Positions 14,031 through 21,762 of a stretch of DNA of 53,069 nucleotides are shown here, in pieces. The notes under the pieces were generated by a model, which was not told the DNA's origin, made no database searches, and was given only the letters and a program-made list of their open reading frames with translations. The DNA is taken from positions 1 through 53,069 of IMG/VR virus record IMGVR_UViG_3300037883_000032; one strand, written 5' to 3'. The position numbers and the translations under genes were made by a program. Position 1 is the stretch's first letter. The number at the start of each line of letters is the position of its first letter. The DNA comes from a virus.

Positions 14031-14720
14031 TCAGCCTTTGCGGGGGTGCTGCACCTTGCCACGCCCCCGGCGCCGCCCGGGCTTCGCCTTCGCCTCTGGC
14101 GCAGGCGCGGGCGCGTCCACCTCGAGCTTCGCGTCGCTCATGTCGATCGTCTCGACAGCGATCGGATTCTCCTGTAAACCGGGTTCGCCGGGTTCGCCCG
14201 ATTCGCTGGGATCCGCGGTGGTCGCTGCCGGCTGGTCGCCCATCAGCTTCGCGCGGAGGTCCTGCGTCGAGAGCAGCGTGTCGTCGGTGTCGTGCAGCAC
14301 GACGTAGCGGATGCCCTGCTCGGCGCACCACTGCGTCTTGAAGGCGACGTTCTTCTCCGCGCGTTCCTCCTCCTGCACACCCGGGTCGTCGCTGTGGAGA
14401 ATGTCGATCAGGATCGGGGCTGGCCCGTCGTATGGCCGGTCGCCGGGCGGGAAGTAGTAGCGCTCGAACTCCTCCGGCTCGGTCGACGCGCCGTCGGGCG
14501 TCACGATCCGGCAGTCCTGGACCATGTGGCGTTCCATGAAACCGGCGGTGCCGACAGCGGCCGAGATCGGGTCGCCGGTGTCCTTGTACGTCGAGTCGTT
14601 CGGGTCCGGCTCGTCGTCGTAGAAGTCTTCGCCGATCGTCAGCCCGGCCTCCGGCAGCGGGTTGCCTTCGGCCAGGTGCTCCATCAGGTCCTGCTCGCTC
14701 ATGACGGTGTCGGGCGGCAT
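14031..14720 (-). CDS. Hypothetical protein with acidic N-half and basic tail
   Basis: 229 residues with an AAAGGAGA ribosome site. The middle contains a compact alpha/beta segment (PAPILIDILHSDDPGVQEEERAEKN, then AFKTQWCAEQGIRYVVLHDTDD), which could be a small Rossmann-like or nuclease-like fold but matches nothing recognised. A long disordered Ala/Pro/Glu linker leads to a basic tail (KPGRRRGRGKVQHPRKG) suited to binding nucleic acid. It lies just downstream of the capsid block in transcription order. Confidence 0.55.
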   Translation of the reverse strand: MPPDTVMSEQDLMEHLAEGNPLPEAGLTIGEDFYDDEPDPNDSTYKDTGDPISAAVGTAGFMERHMVQDCRIVTPDGASTEPEEFERYYFPPGDRPYDGPAPILIDILHSDDPGVQEEERAEKNVAFKTQWCAEQGIRYVVLHDTDDTLLSTQDLRAKLMGDQPAATTADPSESGEPGEPGLQENPIAVETIDMSDAKLEVDAPAPAPEAKAKPGRRRGRGKVQHPRKG

Positions 14721-14732
14721 GCTGGGTCTCCT

Positions 14733-15089
14733 TTACTTGAGGACGCGCGCGTTCGCGCCGTCGGGCACGTTGAGAATATCCTGCGTCCGGTCGGAGCTTT
14801 CGCGGTACGCGGCGAGCTGGCCGGCGTAGCGCTTCTTCAGCTCGAGCAGCTTCGCGAGCTGCACATCGGAAAGCAGCAGGCCCGACTGCACCGATTGGAC
14901 GAACGCACGGGCGAGTTCGTTCTCGACGTTCGGCGAGCCGCTCGCGGCCTCCTCCTTCAGGATCGCGTAGAGGTCCGCGACATCGCGGACGGTGCTGGCG
15001 TCCTGGTAGTAGACGACGTGGCTCTCGCCGGCCTGGTAGGTGCCCTCACGCAGCCGTGCGATCGCCTCGCGCAGGTGCGCGGCGTTCAC
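14733..15089 (-). CDS. Hypothetical helical protein of the capsid block
   Basis: 118 residues from a GTG two bases after the stop of the DUF6582-like reading frame. It is helical: AAHLREAIARLREG, VRDVADLYAILKEEA, ENELARAFVQSVQSGLLLSD, AKLLELKKRYAGQLAAYRES. No family recognised. The size and place, just after the major capsid region, suit a head completion or connector protein (adaptor), which is an inference. Confidence 0.55.
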   Translation of the reverse strand: MNAAHLREAIARLREGTYQAGESHVVYYQDASTVRDVADLYAILKEEAASGSPNVENELARAFVQSVQSGLLLSDVQLAKLLELKKRYAGQLAAYRESSDRTQDILNVPDGANARVLK

Positions 15090-15091
15090 GG

Positions 15092-15456
15092 TCAGCTCCC
15101 GGCACTGGACTTCATGTCGGGGTATTTCCGGTAGACCGCGGCCTTGACGCGCGCCTCCTCCCCGCTGAGCGCGCGAGCGCGTTCGCAGCATGCGCGCGGT
15201 CCTGGATCGGGTAGCTCCCCGGCCCCGGTGCCTTCTCCGGGATCGCGAACTGCGACTTGTCGAGCGCCTTGCGAGCGCCCGTGGTGAGTTCCGCCTCGCG
15301 GAGCGCCCACTCGATCTGTTCGGCGGTCGGGACCGCCGGCTCGGGTAGCGCCGGCGGCGCCTGCGCCTCGCGGAGGTGGGCAAGGTAGACCGCCGCCCCG
15401 ACCGGGGAGGAGGCCGAGGCGGCGGTCTCTACTGGGGCAGCGCCGGTGTCAGACAC
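15092..15456 (-). CDS. DUF6582-like capsid-region protein, frameshifted as read
   Basis: Two overlapping frames make one recognisable protein. The first frame (from MSDTGAAPVETAAS) carries KSQFAIPEKAPGPGSYPIQD and RAHAANALAR. The expected continuation, ALSGEEARVKAAVYRKYPDM, lies one base back in the -1 frame. The FAIP...YPIxDRAHAxNALAR...RVKAAVxRKYP signature is the short phage domain I recall as DUF6582. The switch falls in a GCGCGC run near 15165-15180. The -1 frame ends two bases before the next gene, while the first frame ends earlier inside it. This favours a single gene with a one-base error, a true lesion, or an unconventional frameshift. Confidence 0.6.
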
Positions 15457-15471
15457 GCGCAGCCGCCGCCT

Positions 15472-16596
15472 TCAGTTGATGCGGAACAGGTACCTGGACT
15501 CGATGACGGCCGTGTTGAAACGCCGCCTGATGCGCCACCGGTACTGGTCCCGGTTGAATGATTCGCCGGCGTTCTGCGCCTCCTGTGCGACCTCGAGCGC
15601 GGCGCGGTCCTGGAAGACGAGGGACTTCTTCGCCTGCATCAGGAACGCGGCTCCGTGGACGCCGTCGAGGCCCTTCGTGGCCGCGAACGCCGAGGGGAGG
15701 AAGCGGCTGACCTTCAGGCTGAACAGGCCCTGGAGCGGGTTGGTGGACATCGTCCATCCGGTCCCGCCGGACGTGGCGGTGTTCGCGGTCTGCCCGGCGG
15801 CGCCCGGCACCGAGGGCTGCAACGCGGACTGGAGCAGCACGGCCGCGTTGAACTCGTCGGTGGGGGACACGAGGAGCGTGTCGGGCTGCACCATGATGAG
15901 CTGACCGAGGGGGTCTTTCATCACGTGCAAGCGGATCGTGGCTTCTTCGAGCGAGGCGCGGGTCAACCCGACTTTTTCGCCTTCGATCGTGCCGCTGATC
16001 TTGTTGCCGATCGTCGTGTTGTATTCCGCCGCGAGGATCGCGTTCATGACGGCCAGCTCCTCGACGTAGCGGACGCGCTCGCCCATCGTGGAGGCCTTCT
16101 GGATGATCTGCCCGGTCTGGTCGTCTTCGACCAGCTCCCGCTCCACTTCGAGCATGCGCCCGAACTTGATGTTCTTCAGGCGCTTGTCGAGGCCCGCCAG
16201 GCGGCTGCCCTCGAAGCGCTGCGACGGGTTGACCTGCTTCGGCAGCTCAGCACCGTAGAGAGGCCCGTACAGCTCCTCGAATTTGTCGCTGTTCACGACA
16301 CGAACGAGGTCGGGGTAGATCACGGCGACCTGCTCGTACGCGTCGAACAGGAAGTTCTGCACGCCGGCGCGCAGGAGCGTCGGGAAGCTGGTCTCGGCGA
16401 CCGCCTCGCGGAGTTTCCGTACGGACAGGGTGCGGTGACGCCAGTTGATCTTGTCGCCACCCTCGACGACCGCGGCGGCCTCGCGTAGCGCGACCTGTTC
16501 CGCGTTCTGACGGTCTTCGCGGTTGCGAAGGATCAGCTCGTTGTTGTCCGGGTCATCGACCCCGAACGGGTTACCTGGGCGGAGTGCGAAATCCAT
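15472..16596 (-). CDS. Major capsid protein (HK97-fold)
   Basis: 374 residues; the shell subunit. An AAAGGA ribosome site precedes the ATG. The N-terminal arm is charged and helical (residues 1-60), followed by SFPTLLRAGVQNFLFDAYEQ and a region with the spacing of P-domain helices (RYVEELAVMNAILAAEYNTT). LIMVQPDTLLVSPTDEFNAAVLLQSALQ and the C-terminal RWRIRRRFNTAVIESRYLFRIN are typical of actinophage HK97-fold capsids. It sits immediately after decoration and protease/scaffold genes in transcription order. The long N-terminal arm may be the delta domain cleaved by the protease, though no cleavage site can be named. Confidence 0.85.
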   Translation of the reverse strand: MDFALRPGNPFGVDDPDNNELILRNREDRQNAEQVALREAAAVVEGGDKINWRHRTLSVRKLREAVAETSFPTLLRAGVQNFLFDAYEQVAVIYPDLVRVVNSDKFEELYGPLYGAELPKQVNPSQRFEGSRLAGLDKRLKNIKFGRMLEVERELVEDDQTGQIIQKASTMGERVRYVEELAVMNAILAAEYNTTIGNKISGTIEGEKVGLTRASLEEATIRLHVMKDPLGQLIMVQPDTLLVSPTDEFNAAVLLQSALQPSVPGAAGQTANTATSGGTGWTMSTNPLQGLFSLKVSRFLPSAFAATKGLDGVHGAAFLMQAKKSLVFQDRAALEVAQEAQNAGESFNRDQYRWRIRRRFNTAVIESRYLFRIN

Positions 16597-16634
16597 GTCA
16601 GGTCAGTCCTTTCTCTACTCAGGTTCCGTAGGGG

Positions 16635-17234
16635 TCAGATCGCCGCTGCCGGCGCGAATTTGGGGGCGAGCAGAACACGGATCCGTAGACCGGTGGTGCC
16701 CACGATTTCCTCGGGGACGGGGGTCGCCTGGCCTGGCCGCGGGACGGCGGGCGGGTCGACGATCACGTAGCCGACGAGGTTGTTGGCGGTCACGCCCGCG
16801 TTGCTGATGGTCTGAGCGTCCGCGCCGAGCGTGACTTTTTCGTAGGGCTTGTACGTCTGCCCGTTCGTCGCCTGGAGGAACACGATCGCCTTGCAGAGCA
16901 CGGGGACCTGCGCCATCGGCGGTTCGAGGGTTTCGCCGCCGCCGTACACTTCGGGTTTGTTCCCGCCGACCGCGCACCCGATGAGGCCTTCGGAGTTATG
17001 CGCCGTTTTGCCCGTTTCCACGTCTTTCGGTTCGATGCATGGGCGGGCCGTGAAGTTCACGGCGTCCCAGAAGACGAGGTCGCCCTCGTTGATCGTGAAT
17101 TCCGTGGTGACGACGACGGACTGTCCTAGCTCGTCGTGGTCGATGATGCTGACCGGGTTCGTGTACGCCGAGGTTGCACCGGCGAGTCGGGGCAGCACAC
17201 CGTCGTTCGCGGCGATTATGTCCTTGAGCTTCAT
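16635..17234 (-). CDS. Capsid decoration protein-like
   Basis: 199 residues. Ribosome site AAAGGAG. The sequence is beta-rich with few helices: SVVVTTEFTINEGDLVFWDA, GLIGCAVGGNKPEVYGGGET, VPVLCKAIVFLQATNGQTYK, VGYVIVDPPAV. This matches DUF2190-like or gpD-like decoration proteins, which lie beside the major capsid gene and stabilise the shell. The position between protease and capsid genes is canonical. The MKL start is shared with several neighbours. Confidence 0.65.
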   Translation of the reverse strand: MKLKDIIAANDGVLPRLAGATSAYTNPVSIIDHDELGQSVVVTTEFTINEGDLVFWDAVNFTARPCIEPKDVETGKTAHNSEGLIGCAVGGNKPEVYGGGETLEPPMAQVPVLCKAIVFLQATNGQTYKPYEKVTLGADAQTISNAGVTANNLVGYVIVDPPAVPRPGQATPVPEEIVGTTGLRIRVLLAPKFAPAAAI

Positions 17235-17269
17235 GGCGGTGTGGCTCCTTTACGCTCGGATTGGGAGGG

Positions 17270-17890
17270 TCAGGCCGCGGCCTGCTCGGGAAGGATGGGG
17301 ATGCCCGCCTCGGCGAGCCGCTCGGCGCCTCCACCGGTGGGGGTGGCTGAGCCGATTGGACGGAGCGCGCCGGCGCCCTCGACGCTGGCGGGCGCGCCGA
17401 TGCCGAGGCTCTCGCGGAACCTCGCGAACAGGTCCTCCTCGTACGCCTTGACGCTCTCCAGGTGGGCCTTCATCGCGTCCTCGCCGTCGAGCGTCACGAG
17501 GGTGTTGAATAGGCTCGTCGCTTTGTCGGCGGGCACCTCGGCCTCGCGGAGCACCTTCGCCGCGAGCTGCGCGCGCTCGAGCGACGTGTTCTTCGACCGC
17601 AGCTCGTCGCGCTCGGTCGTCAGCTCGGTGACCTTCGCCTCGGCCTCCTGGAGCTTCACTTCGACCGCGGCGGCGTCGCCGGCGCCCTCAGCCTCGCGGA
17701 ACTCGACCTTGACCTCCTGCTCGATCTCGGCTTTCGCGAGATCAGCCAGCTCGGCCTCGGCCTCACGGAGGCCCGTGACGGCACCCTTCACGTCCTCGTC
17801 GCTGGCGCCCTCTTTCGTGAGCGCCGCGAAGCTCTCGCGGATCTTGGCGTGGGCGGCGGTGAGCTTCGGGGTGAAGTCGGCGAGCTTCAT
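17270..17890 (-). CDS. Nested scaffolding protein (internal start in protease gene)
   Basis: The ATG at residue 299 of the protease gene (MKLADFTPKLTAAHAK) has a strong AGGAGG ribosome site eight bases upstream. It would give a 206-residue Glu/Ala/Lys-rich coiled coil. This mirrors lambda C/Nu3, where the scaffold is the C-terminal part of the protease gene. Heptad-like segments include AEAKVTELTTERDELRSKNT. It should be an abundant assembly core removed during maturation. Confidence 0.7.
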   Translation of the reverse strand: MKLADFTPKLTAAHAKIRESFAALTKEGASDEDVKGAVTGLREAEAELADLAKAEIEQEVKVEFREAEGAGDAAAVEVKLQEAEAKVTELTTERDELRSKNTSLERAQLAAKVLREAEVPADKATSLFNTLVTLDGEDAMKAHLESVKAYEEDLFARFRESLGIGAPASVEGAGALRPIGSATPTGGGAERLAEAGIPILPEQAAA

Positions 17891-18784
17891 GGTGTGAGCC
17901 TCCTGTGGGCTAGGTAGATGCGTCCGTGCCACGCTCTCGCGTAGCCGGCGAACGATGGTGCCGCCCGCGGCGGCCCTGGTCACCACATCGGCGCTCGGCG
18001 CCTCCGTGATCTTGCGGCAGATGTTCATCCGCTGCCCGGCGACTTCGCCGGCTTCGACGAGGCCACCACCGTCGATCGAGATGCCGCAGAGCTGCACACC
18101 GTCGCCTCTCGCGGCGATCGCGCTCTCGAGCAGGTCGACGAACCACTTCTGGCCTTTGTTGACGACGAGTTCGGCGACCGCGGCCGGCTTGCCTTTGCTG
18201 CCGGACTCCACGAATCGCACGTTGCGGTAGTAGCCGACGAGGGTACGCACGCTGCGCTCCGGCCGGTTGGCCTCCTCGTCCTTCCCGGGATGATCGGCGT
18301 ACGCCTGCATCCCGTTGAAGACCCCGCTGGACACGGCCTCGCGCAAAGCCTGCGCGGTGTAGAAGACGTTGTCGCGCTTGTTGCCGGGGCCTTCGCTGAG
18401 CAGCTCAACCTCGTACACGGGGCCGCCCGTCATGCCGTTCGCCTCGCGTAGCTTGAAGGTGCCCTCGGTGAGGGGGTTCAGCGCGACGCTCTCCTGGATC
18501 GCGGCCTTGATGAGACCGGACCCTTCGCACGTCGGGCAGATGTCGCCGTCTTTGATGCCCGTCGCTTCGCAGGTCGGGCAGTCTTTGGTGGCGCGGTTCC
18601 CGTCGTCGCCGTCACCGTCACCGTCGCTACCGACGGACGTTCCGCCGCCGGCGCCGCCGCGCACGAGCTGCGGTGCGCTGGTCTCCGCGACGGCCTCGAG
18701 GAGACGTACTTTGCGGAGCCTGCGCGCGAGGGTCGGGGTCGATCCCCGTAGGCGCGCAAACATTCCCGGAACGATGAGCTTCAT
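17270..18784 (-). CDS. Prohead protease with fused C-terminal scaffold domain
   Basis: 504 residues. The N-terminal part (about 105-290) is a prohead protease: AYADHPGKDEEANRPERSVR with His165, LCGISIDGGG with Ser236, then ADVVTRAAAGG, all usual in this phage protease type. Before it lies a pair of DnaJ-like zinc motifs, CPTCEATG and CPTCEGSG (residues 69-90). The C-terminal 200 residues are a charged coiled coil (scaffold), which also has its own start. The chosen ATG, MKLIVPGMFARLRG, lies eleven bases after the TACGAT of the late 12-mer; longer frames upstream overlap the LuxR-type gene. Confidence 0.82.
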   Translation of the reverse strand: MKLIVPGMFARLRGSTPTLARRLRKVRLLEAVAETSAPQLVRGGAGGGTSVGSDGDGDGDDGNRATKDCPTCEATGIKDGDICPTCEGSGLIKAAIQESVALNPLTEGTFKLREANGMTGGPVYEVELLSEGPGNKRDNVFYTAQALREAVSSGVFNGMQAYADHPGKDEEANRPERSVRTLVGYYRNVRFVESGSKGKPAAVAELVVNKGQKWFVDLLESAIAARGDGVQLCGISIDGGGLVEAGEVAGQRMNICRKITEAPSADVVTRAAAGGTIVRRLRESVARTHLPSPQEAHTMKLADFTPKLTAAHAKIRESFAALTKEGASDEDVKGAVTGLREAEAELADLAKAEIEQEVKVEFREAEGAGDAAAVEVKLQEAEAKVTELTTERDELRSKNTSLERAQLAAKVLREAEVPADKATSLFNTLVTLDGEDAMKAHLESVKAYEEDLFARFRESLGIGAPASVEGAGALRPIGSATPTGGGAERLAEAGIPILPEQAAA

Positions 18785-18795
18785 GAGCGCCGGGC

Positions 18796-18807
18796 ATCGT
18801 AGACCCC
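18796..18807 (-). promoter_or_regulatory. Repeated 12-mer GGGGTCTACGAT (copy 3), upstream of prohead protease
   Basis: Identical to the three other copies. The TACGAT box is followed by eleven bases and then the protease ATG, so a transcript would have at most a few leader bases. It lies in the 44-base gap after the LuxR-type gene. Confidence 0.65.
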
Positions 18808-18828
18808 GGGTGCGGCGGCGAGTTGGTT

Positions 18829-19299
18829 TCAGGCGCTCGTCAGCATCGCGAGGAGACCCTCTAGCCGCGGGTTGTGCTGTGACGGTTCGCGCGGGCTTTG
18901 CGGCAGCTTCTGAAGACCACGCTCTAGGCACATCGAGCCGAGGTGGTAGCTCATTTCCTTGCGAGCGCGACGCTGCGCTATCTCATCGCGGTGAGCGTGC
19001 GTGTAGCGTTCAAACGCGTCGAGGTAGAGACGCTGCGCAGGCGTGACGCGATCGTCGCCCCACGCGCAGCCCACCGGGTCCATCCATCCGGCCTCCCACG
19101 CCACCGCGATCGCCTGGTGCCCGTTGTGAACATCGAGCTTGAGGTAACAGGCATGCAACGCCGTCCGCACGGTGCTTACCGTGACGCTCATATCGAGCGC
19201 GATCTGCGCGTAGGTGCCTCCCGCCGCTAACAGCCGCAGCGTGTTCCACTGGCCCGGGTGGAGCGGGCAACCGTCAGGGACCGGGGTCGCGACGTACAT
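18829..19299 (-). CDS. LuxR-type (GerE) HTH protein
   Basis: 156 residues. The HTH spans about residues 12-65: HPGQWNTLRLLAAGGTYAQIALDMSVTVSTVRTALHACYLKLDV, with the recognition helix STVRTALHACYLKL matching the LuxR/GerE pattern. There is no receiver or autoinducer domain; the C-terminal half is charged helix (DAFERYTHAHRDEIAQRRA). A regulator in the middle of the head genes, just before the third late 12-mer, might act on late transcription; that is inference. Confidence 0.8.
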   Translation of the reverse strand: MYVATPVPDGCPLHPGQWNTLRLLAAGGTYAQIALDMSVTVSTVRTALHACYLKLDVHNGHQAIAVAWEAGWMDPVGCAWGDDRVTPAQRLYLDAFERYTHAHRDEIAQRRARKEMSYHLGSMCLERGLQKLPQSPREPSQHNPRLEGLLAMLTSA

Positions 19300-19302
19300 C
19301 GC

Positions 19303-19644
19303 TCACCCGACGACCTTCGGCCACCGCCACGAGCCTGGCTCGATGTCCTCGCCGACGAGCGGCTTTGCCTGGGGGATGTCCCACTCCTGGTACACGCCTC
19401 CGACGTTCTCGGCGATGCCGTGTGGCGCGGGGACCTTGAAGTCTTCGGCGGTCGCGCGCTTGCCGGGCGGTCCTGGCGTGAAGACGACCAGGTGCACGTT
19501 CGTCGACGAGCTGCACCCGGGCAGGAGACCAGCGTCGACGTTCTTCTGGTTGAGCGTGTCGATGGTGCCCGCGACGATCGCCGGGCAGTCGTAGTCACCG
19601 GTGCGAGACCGGTAGATGACGATGCGGCCGATCGTGGGCTTCAT
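19303..19644 (-). CDS. Conserved phage hypothetical protein
   Basis: 113 residues: MKPTIGRIVIYRSRTGDYDCPAIVAGTID, then NVHLVVFTPGPPGKRATAED and a C-terminal GGVYQEWDIPQ...GSWRWP. The sequence is beta-rich and its type is widespread in actinophage genomes (a small SH3-like or OB-like fold is possible). Function unknown. It ends three bases before the LuxR-type gene starts. Confidence 0.7.
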   Translation of the reverse strand: MKPTIGRIVIYRSRTGDYDCPAIVAGTIDTLNQKNVDAGLLPGCSSSTNVHLVVFTPGPPGKRATAEDFKVPAPHGIAENVGGVYQEWDIPQAKPLVGEDIEPGSWRWPKVVG

Positions 19645-19883
19645 GCTGGTGCCTCCTCGGCAGTGACGGCGAAGCCCTCGAGGCCCAGCGCGCGGCCCGC
19701 GCCGACGAGCAGCTTCTGCCCCAGCCGCATGGCTTGCTCGGGCGACAGCGACCAGTAGTCAGCGCGGCCGTCGCTCGCGCCGGCGGGCGTGCCGGCAATG
19801 TAGAGCGTCAGGAACCGGTGCTGGCCCTCGTCGTCGGGTGCCCAGGACTGGATCACGTCGGTGTGCGTCTCCGGGTAGTCCAT
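19641..19883 (-). CDS. Hypothetical small protein
   Basis: 80 residues from MDYPETHTDVIQSWAPDDEGQHRF, coupled to the next gene by ATGA. The segment YWSLSPEQAMRLGQKLLVGAGRALG looks like one strand and a helix. Family unknown. Confidence 0.6.
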   Translation of the reverse strand: MDYPETHTDVIQSWAPDDEGQHRFLTLYIAGTPAGASDGRADYWSLSPEQAMRLGQKLLVGAGRALGLEGFAVTAEEAPA

Positions 19884-19885
19884 GC

Positions 19886-20170
19886 TCAGTGCCTCCAGTT
19901 TTGTCGGACGATGATGATGTCGGTCGCCTCGTTGTAGGAGACGTTCCGTTCGACTTCGGCCATCTGCCGCTTGCTCTGGATGCTGTAGCGGCGGTGAAAC
20001 AGGTCGAACCCCGCGAGAATGTCGGCGAGCGTCGCTGCTGAGCCGGGCGTGTCGTTGATCGCTTTCGCGACGCGGGGCGCGCGGTTCAGGAGCCACGCCC
20101 AGGCGTTCAGGATCTCCGGTCCCATCTCGATCGACGCGCGGCGAGGGGAGGCTGCGGCGGGGGCGCTCAC
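19886..20170 (-). CDS. Hypothetical helical protein
   Basis: 94 residues from GTG, which overlaps the upstream stop (GTGA). The sequence reads as helices: ILNAWAWLLNRAPRVAKAIN, LADILAGFDLFHRRYSIQS, then strands RQMAEVERNVSYNEATDIIIV. No family recognised. Confidence 0.55.
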   Translation of the reverse strand: MSAPAAASPRRASIEMGPEILNAWAWLLNRAPRVAKAINDTPGSAATLADILAGFDLFHRRYSIQSKRQMAEVERNVSYNEATDIIIVRQNWRH

Positions 20171-20274
20171 GCGGTTTCCACCAGCACGACCGCAGTGCAG
20201 ATGATGGCCGCGACCGCGATGCAGATGATCGTGAAGCAGATCCAGCCGAACTTCGTGTCGTCGAGGTCGTTCAT
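20167..20274 (-). CDS. Small membrane protein next to endolysin
   Basis: 35 residues: MNDLDDTKFGW, then one hydrophobic span (ICFTIICIAVAAIICTAVVLV). The ATG overlaps the endolysin stop (ATGA). Next to an endolysin, a small single-span protein is a reasonable holin or holin-partner candidate, but one span and no charged tail is weak evidence. Confidence 0.5.
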   Translation of the reverse strand: MNDLDDTKFGWICFTIICIAVAAIICTAVVLVETA

Positions 20275-21251
20275 GCCGCGAGTTCCCGCTTGACTTGCTG
20301 GCCTTCGCGCTCCCACTTCAGGCACCGCGGTCCGCGGTGTTCGTGGTTGTGCTCCCGCCGGCGGCAGCCGTACACCACGAGCACACGACGCAGGGTGCGC
20401 TGACGAGCGACAAGCGCGCGCTTGTCGACGGGGCGCTTGCGGACGATGCTGGTGAGGCCTTCGTCGCGGCTCAGGTCGCTCGCGCCGATCCCCGGGATCG
20501 AGTGGGGGAACGCGCCGATTTCTCCGTCGGTGTGCTGCCACGCGACGCGGTGCCCACGACACAGGAAGCACCCGGGCGAGCTGCCGTACGCGGCGTCCCA
20601 CTCGGGGTCGTTCGGGCGGGCGCCACCGGGATAGGTGCCGCTGCTGGAGTAGTCGGGGCTGGGCAGCCCGGTCTTCCGTTCGACCTCGCGACTGAAGGCA
20701 CCCATGCAGCCGGATGGCAGGGGGACCTCGCCGTCGCCGATCAGCGGCCCGCTGTCGAGACCGCCCGGGATGAGACTGAGGGCGTAGTCGGCCTCGCTCG
20801 CGCAGTTCGACCAGGGCCGCTCGAAGAAGTAGACGGCGTGCCAGATGTGCAGTTCGCGGACTTCGCGGAGGTAGCGCAGGAAGACCGTGTCGTGGTGGCT
20901 GCCGTCGGCGACGCGGATCACGACACCGCAGATGTGGGAGCGGGCTTCGCGCCAGTTGATGTGCGGCTGGAATTCGCTCACGTCGGGGACCTGGCAGCCG
21001 CCCGTCGCCGTCGGTGCGACTGGCGAGAGCTGTGATGCGGTCGCGCGCGCCGGCGTGCAGACACCCATCACGCCGTGGCCGGCGTTCGGCACGCATGAGT
21101 GCGGGGCCGCTTCGAGCGGCGCCGTGGTGGGCGCGGGAACGGTCCTGGTGATGGTCCGCGTCGAGGTGGTGCTGGAGTCGATCGCGGCGCCGATGATGCC
21201 CGCGCCGATGGCTGTAGCGATGAGCGGTGCGACTAGCTGGCTGCGCTTCAC
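20271..21251 (-). CDS. GH25-like muramidase endolysin with N-terminal signal-anchor
   Basis: 326 residues from GTG with a GGGGAGG site; a TTG thirteen codons earlier is possible. Residues 7-25 are a hydrophobic signal-anchor (LVAPLIATAIGAGIIGAAID), so the enzyme may be exported by the Sec route (SAR-type or signal-peptide lysin). The GH25 core starts VPDVSEFQPHINW (Asp90), then VVIRVADGSHH, PLIGDGEVPL (Asp173, Glu175) and VAWQHTDGEIGAF. It cleaves the glycan backbone of peptidoglycan. A Cys-rich basic C-terminus follows (YGCRRREHNHEHRGPRC). A possible hairpin masks the ribosome site. It lies among head genes, not in a lysis block. Confidence 0.85.
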   Translation of the reverse strand: MKRSQLVAPLIATAIGAGIIGAAIDSSTTSTRTITRTVPAPTTAPLEAAPHSCVPNAGHGVMGVCTPARATASQLSPVAPTATGGCQVPDVSEFQPHINWREARSHICGVVIRVADGSHHDTVFLRYLREVRELHIWHAVYFFERPWSNCASEADYALSLIPGGLDSGPLIGDGEVPLPSGCMGAFSREVERKTGLPSPDYSSSGTYPGGARPNDPEWDAAYGSSPGCFLCRGHRVAWQHTDGEIGAFPHSIPGIGASDLSRDEGLTSIVRKRPVDKRALVARQRTLRRVLVVYGCRRREHNHEHRGPRCLKWEREGQQVKRELAA

Positions 21252-21256
21252 GGAAT

Positions 21257-21284
21257 GCCTCCCCGCAGTGGTTTCGAGGGAGGC
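21257..21284 (-). promoter_or_regulatory. Anti-Shine-Dalgarno hairpin before endolysin
   Basis: On the transcript GCCTCCC, 14 bases, then GGGAGGC can pair perfectly over seven bases, hiding the endolysin ribosome site. The leader shares CGAAACCAC and GGGGAGGCA(T/C)TCC with the leader of the gene at 29.4-29.7 kb, which has only a four-base version of the stem. Confidence 0.45.
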
Positions 21285-21304
21285 TTTCAAGCCCGTCGGA
21301 CGGT

Positions 21305-21517
21305 CTACGTGCGGCGCAGCCGGGTGTAGCCCTCCTTCTCCATCCGCTTGATGACCTGTGGGCCTGGCTCGCCGTCCGGGTAGTGGCCCTTCGGCACGGC
21401 GATCCGTGGCCCGTCCGTGACGCCCGGCTCCAGGTCGAGCCGGGCAGCCTCCTCGTGCCGCAGGCGGTCGGTGAACGACGGGAACTCGACGGTCTCGAGA
21501 GCGCCGCTGCGCGTCAC
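21305..21517 (-). CDS. Hypothetical small protein
   Basis: 70 residues from GTG, overlapping the upstream stop. Recognisable bits are RLRHEEAARLDLEPGVTDG and a C-terminal GPQVIKRMEKEGYTRLRRT, reminiscent of short conserved actinophage proteins. No function known. Confidence 0.5.
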   Translation of the reverse strand: MTRSGALETVEFPSFTDRLRHEEAARLDLEPGVTDGPRIAVPKGHYPDGEPGPQVIKRMEKEGYTRLRRT

Positions 21518-21762
21518 CAGTCGCCTCCCGTGTTGTCGATGTCTACCGTTGCCATCGAGAAGCGCGGATCCAGGCCATCACCGGGACCGACCTCGACGTG
21601 CTCGCCGTCGAGTCCCTTGCGCATGACGTGGAGACTACCTCCCATCGAGGCGAGGTAGAGGGTGTCAGGCCATCGCCGAGCTAACCGCTGTAGCGATTCG
21701 ATCGCGCGACGCTCATCCTCAGTGCGGACGAGGATGCGCACGCTTCCACCGGGCGGCAGCAT
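21514..21762 (-). CDS. Hypothetical small protein
   Basis: 82 residues. The ATG overlaps the preceding stop (TGATG). Alternating strands and one helix: GSVRILVRTEDERRAIESLQRL, then DTLYLASMGGSLHVMRKG. A ferredoxin-like small fold is conceivable. Family unknown. Confidence 0.55.
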   Translation of the reverse strand: MLPPGGSVRILVRTEDERRAIESLQRLARRWPDTLYLASMGGSLHVMRKGLDGEHVEVGPGDGLDPRFSMATVDIDNTGGDW

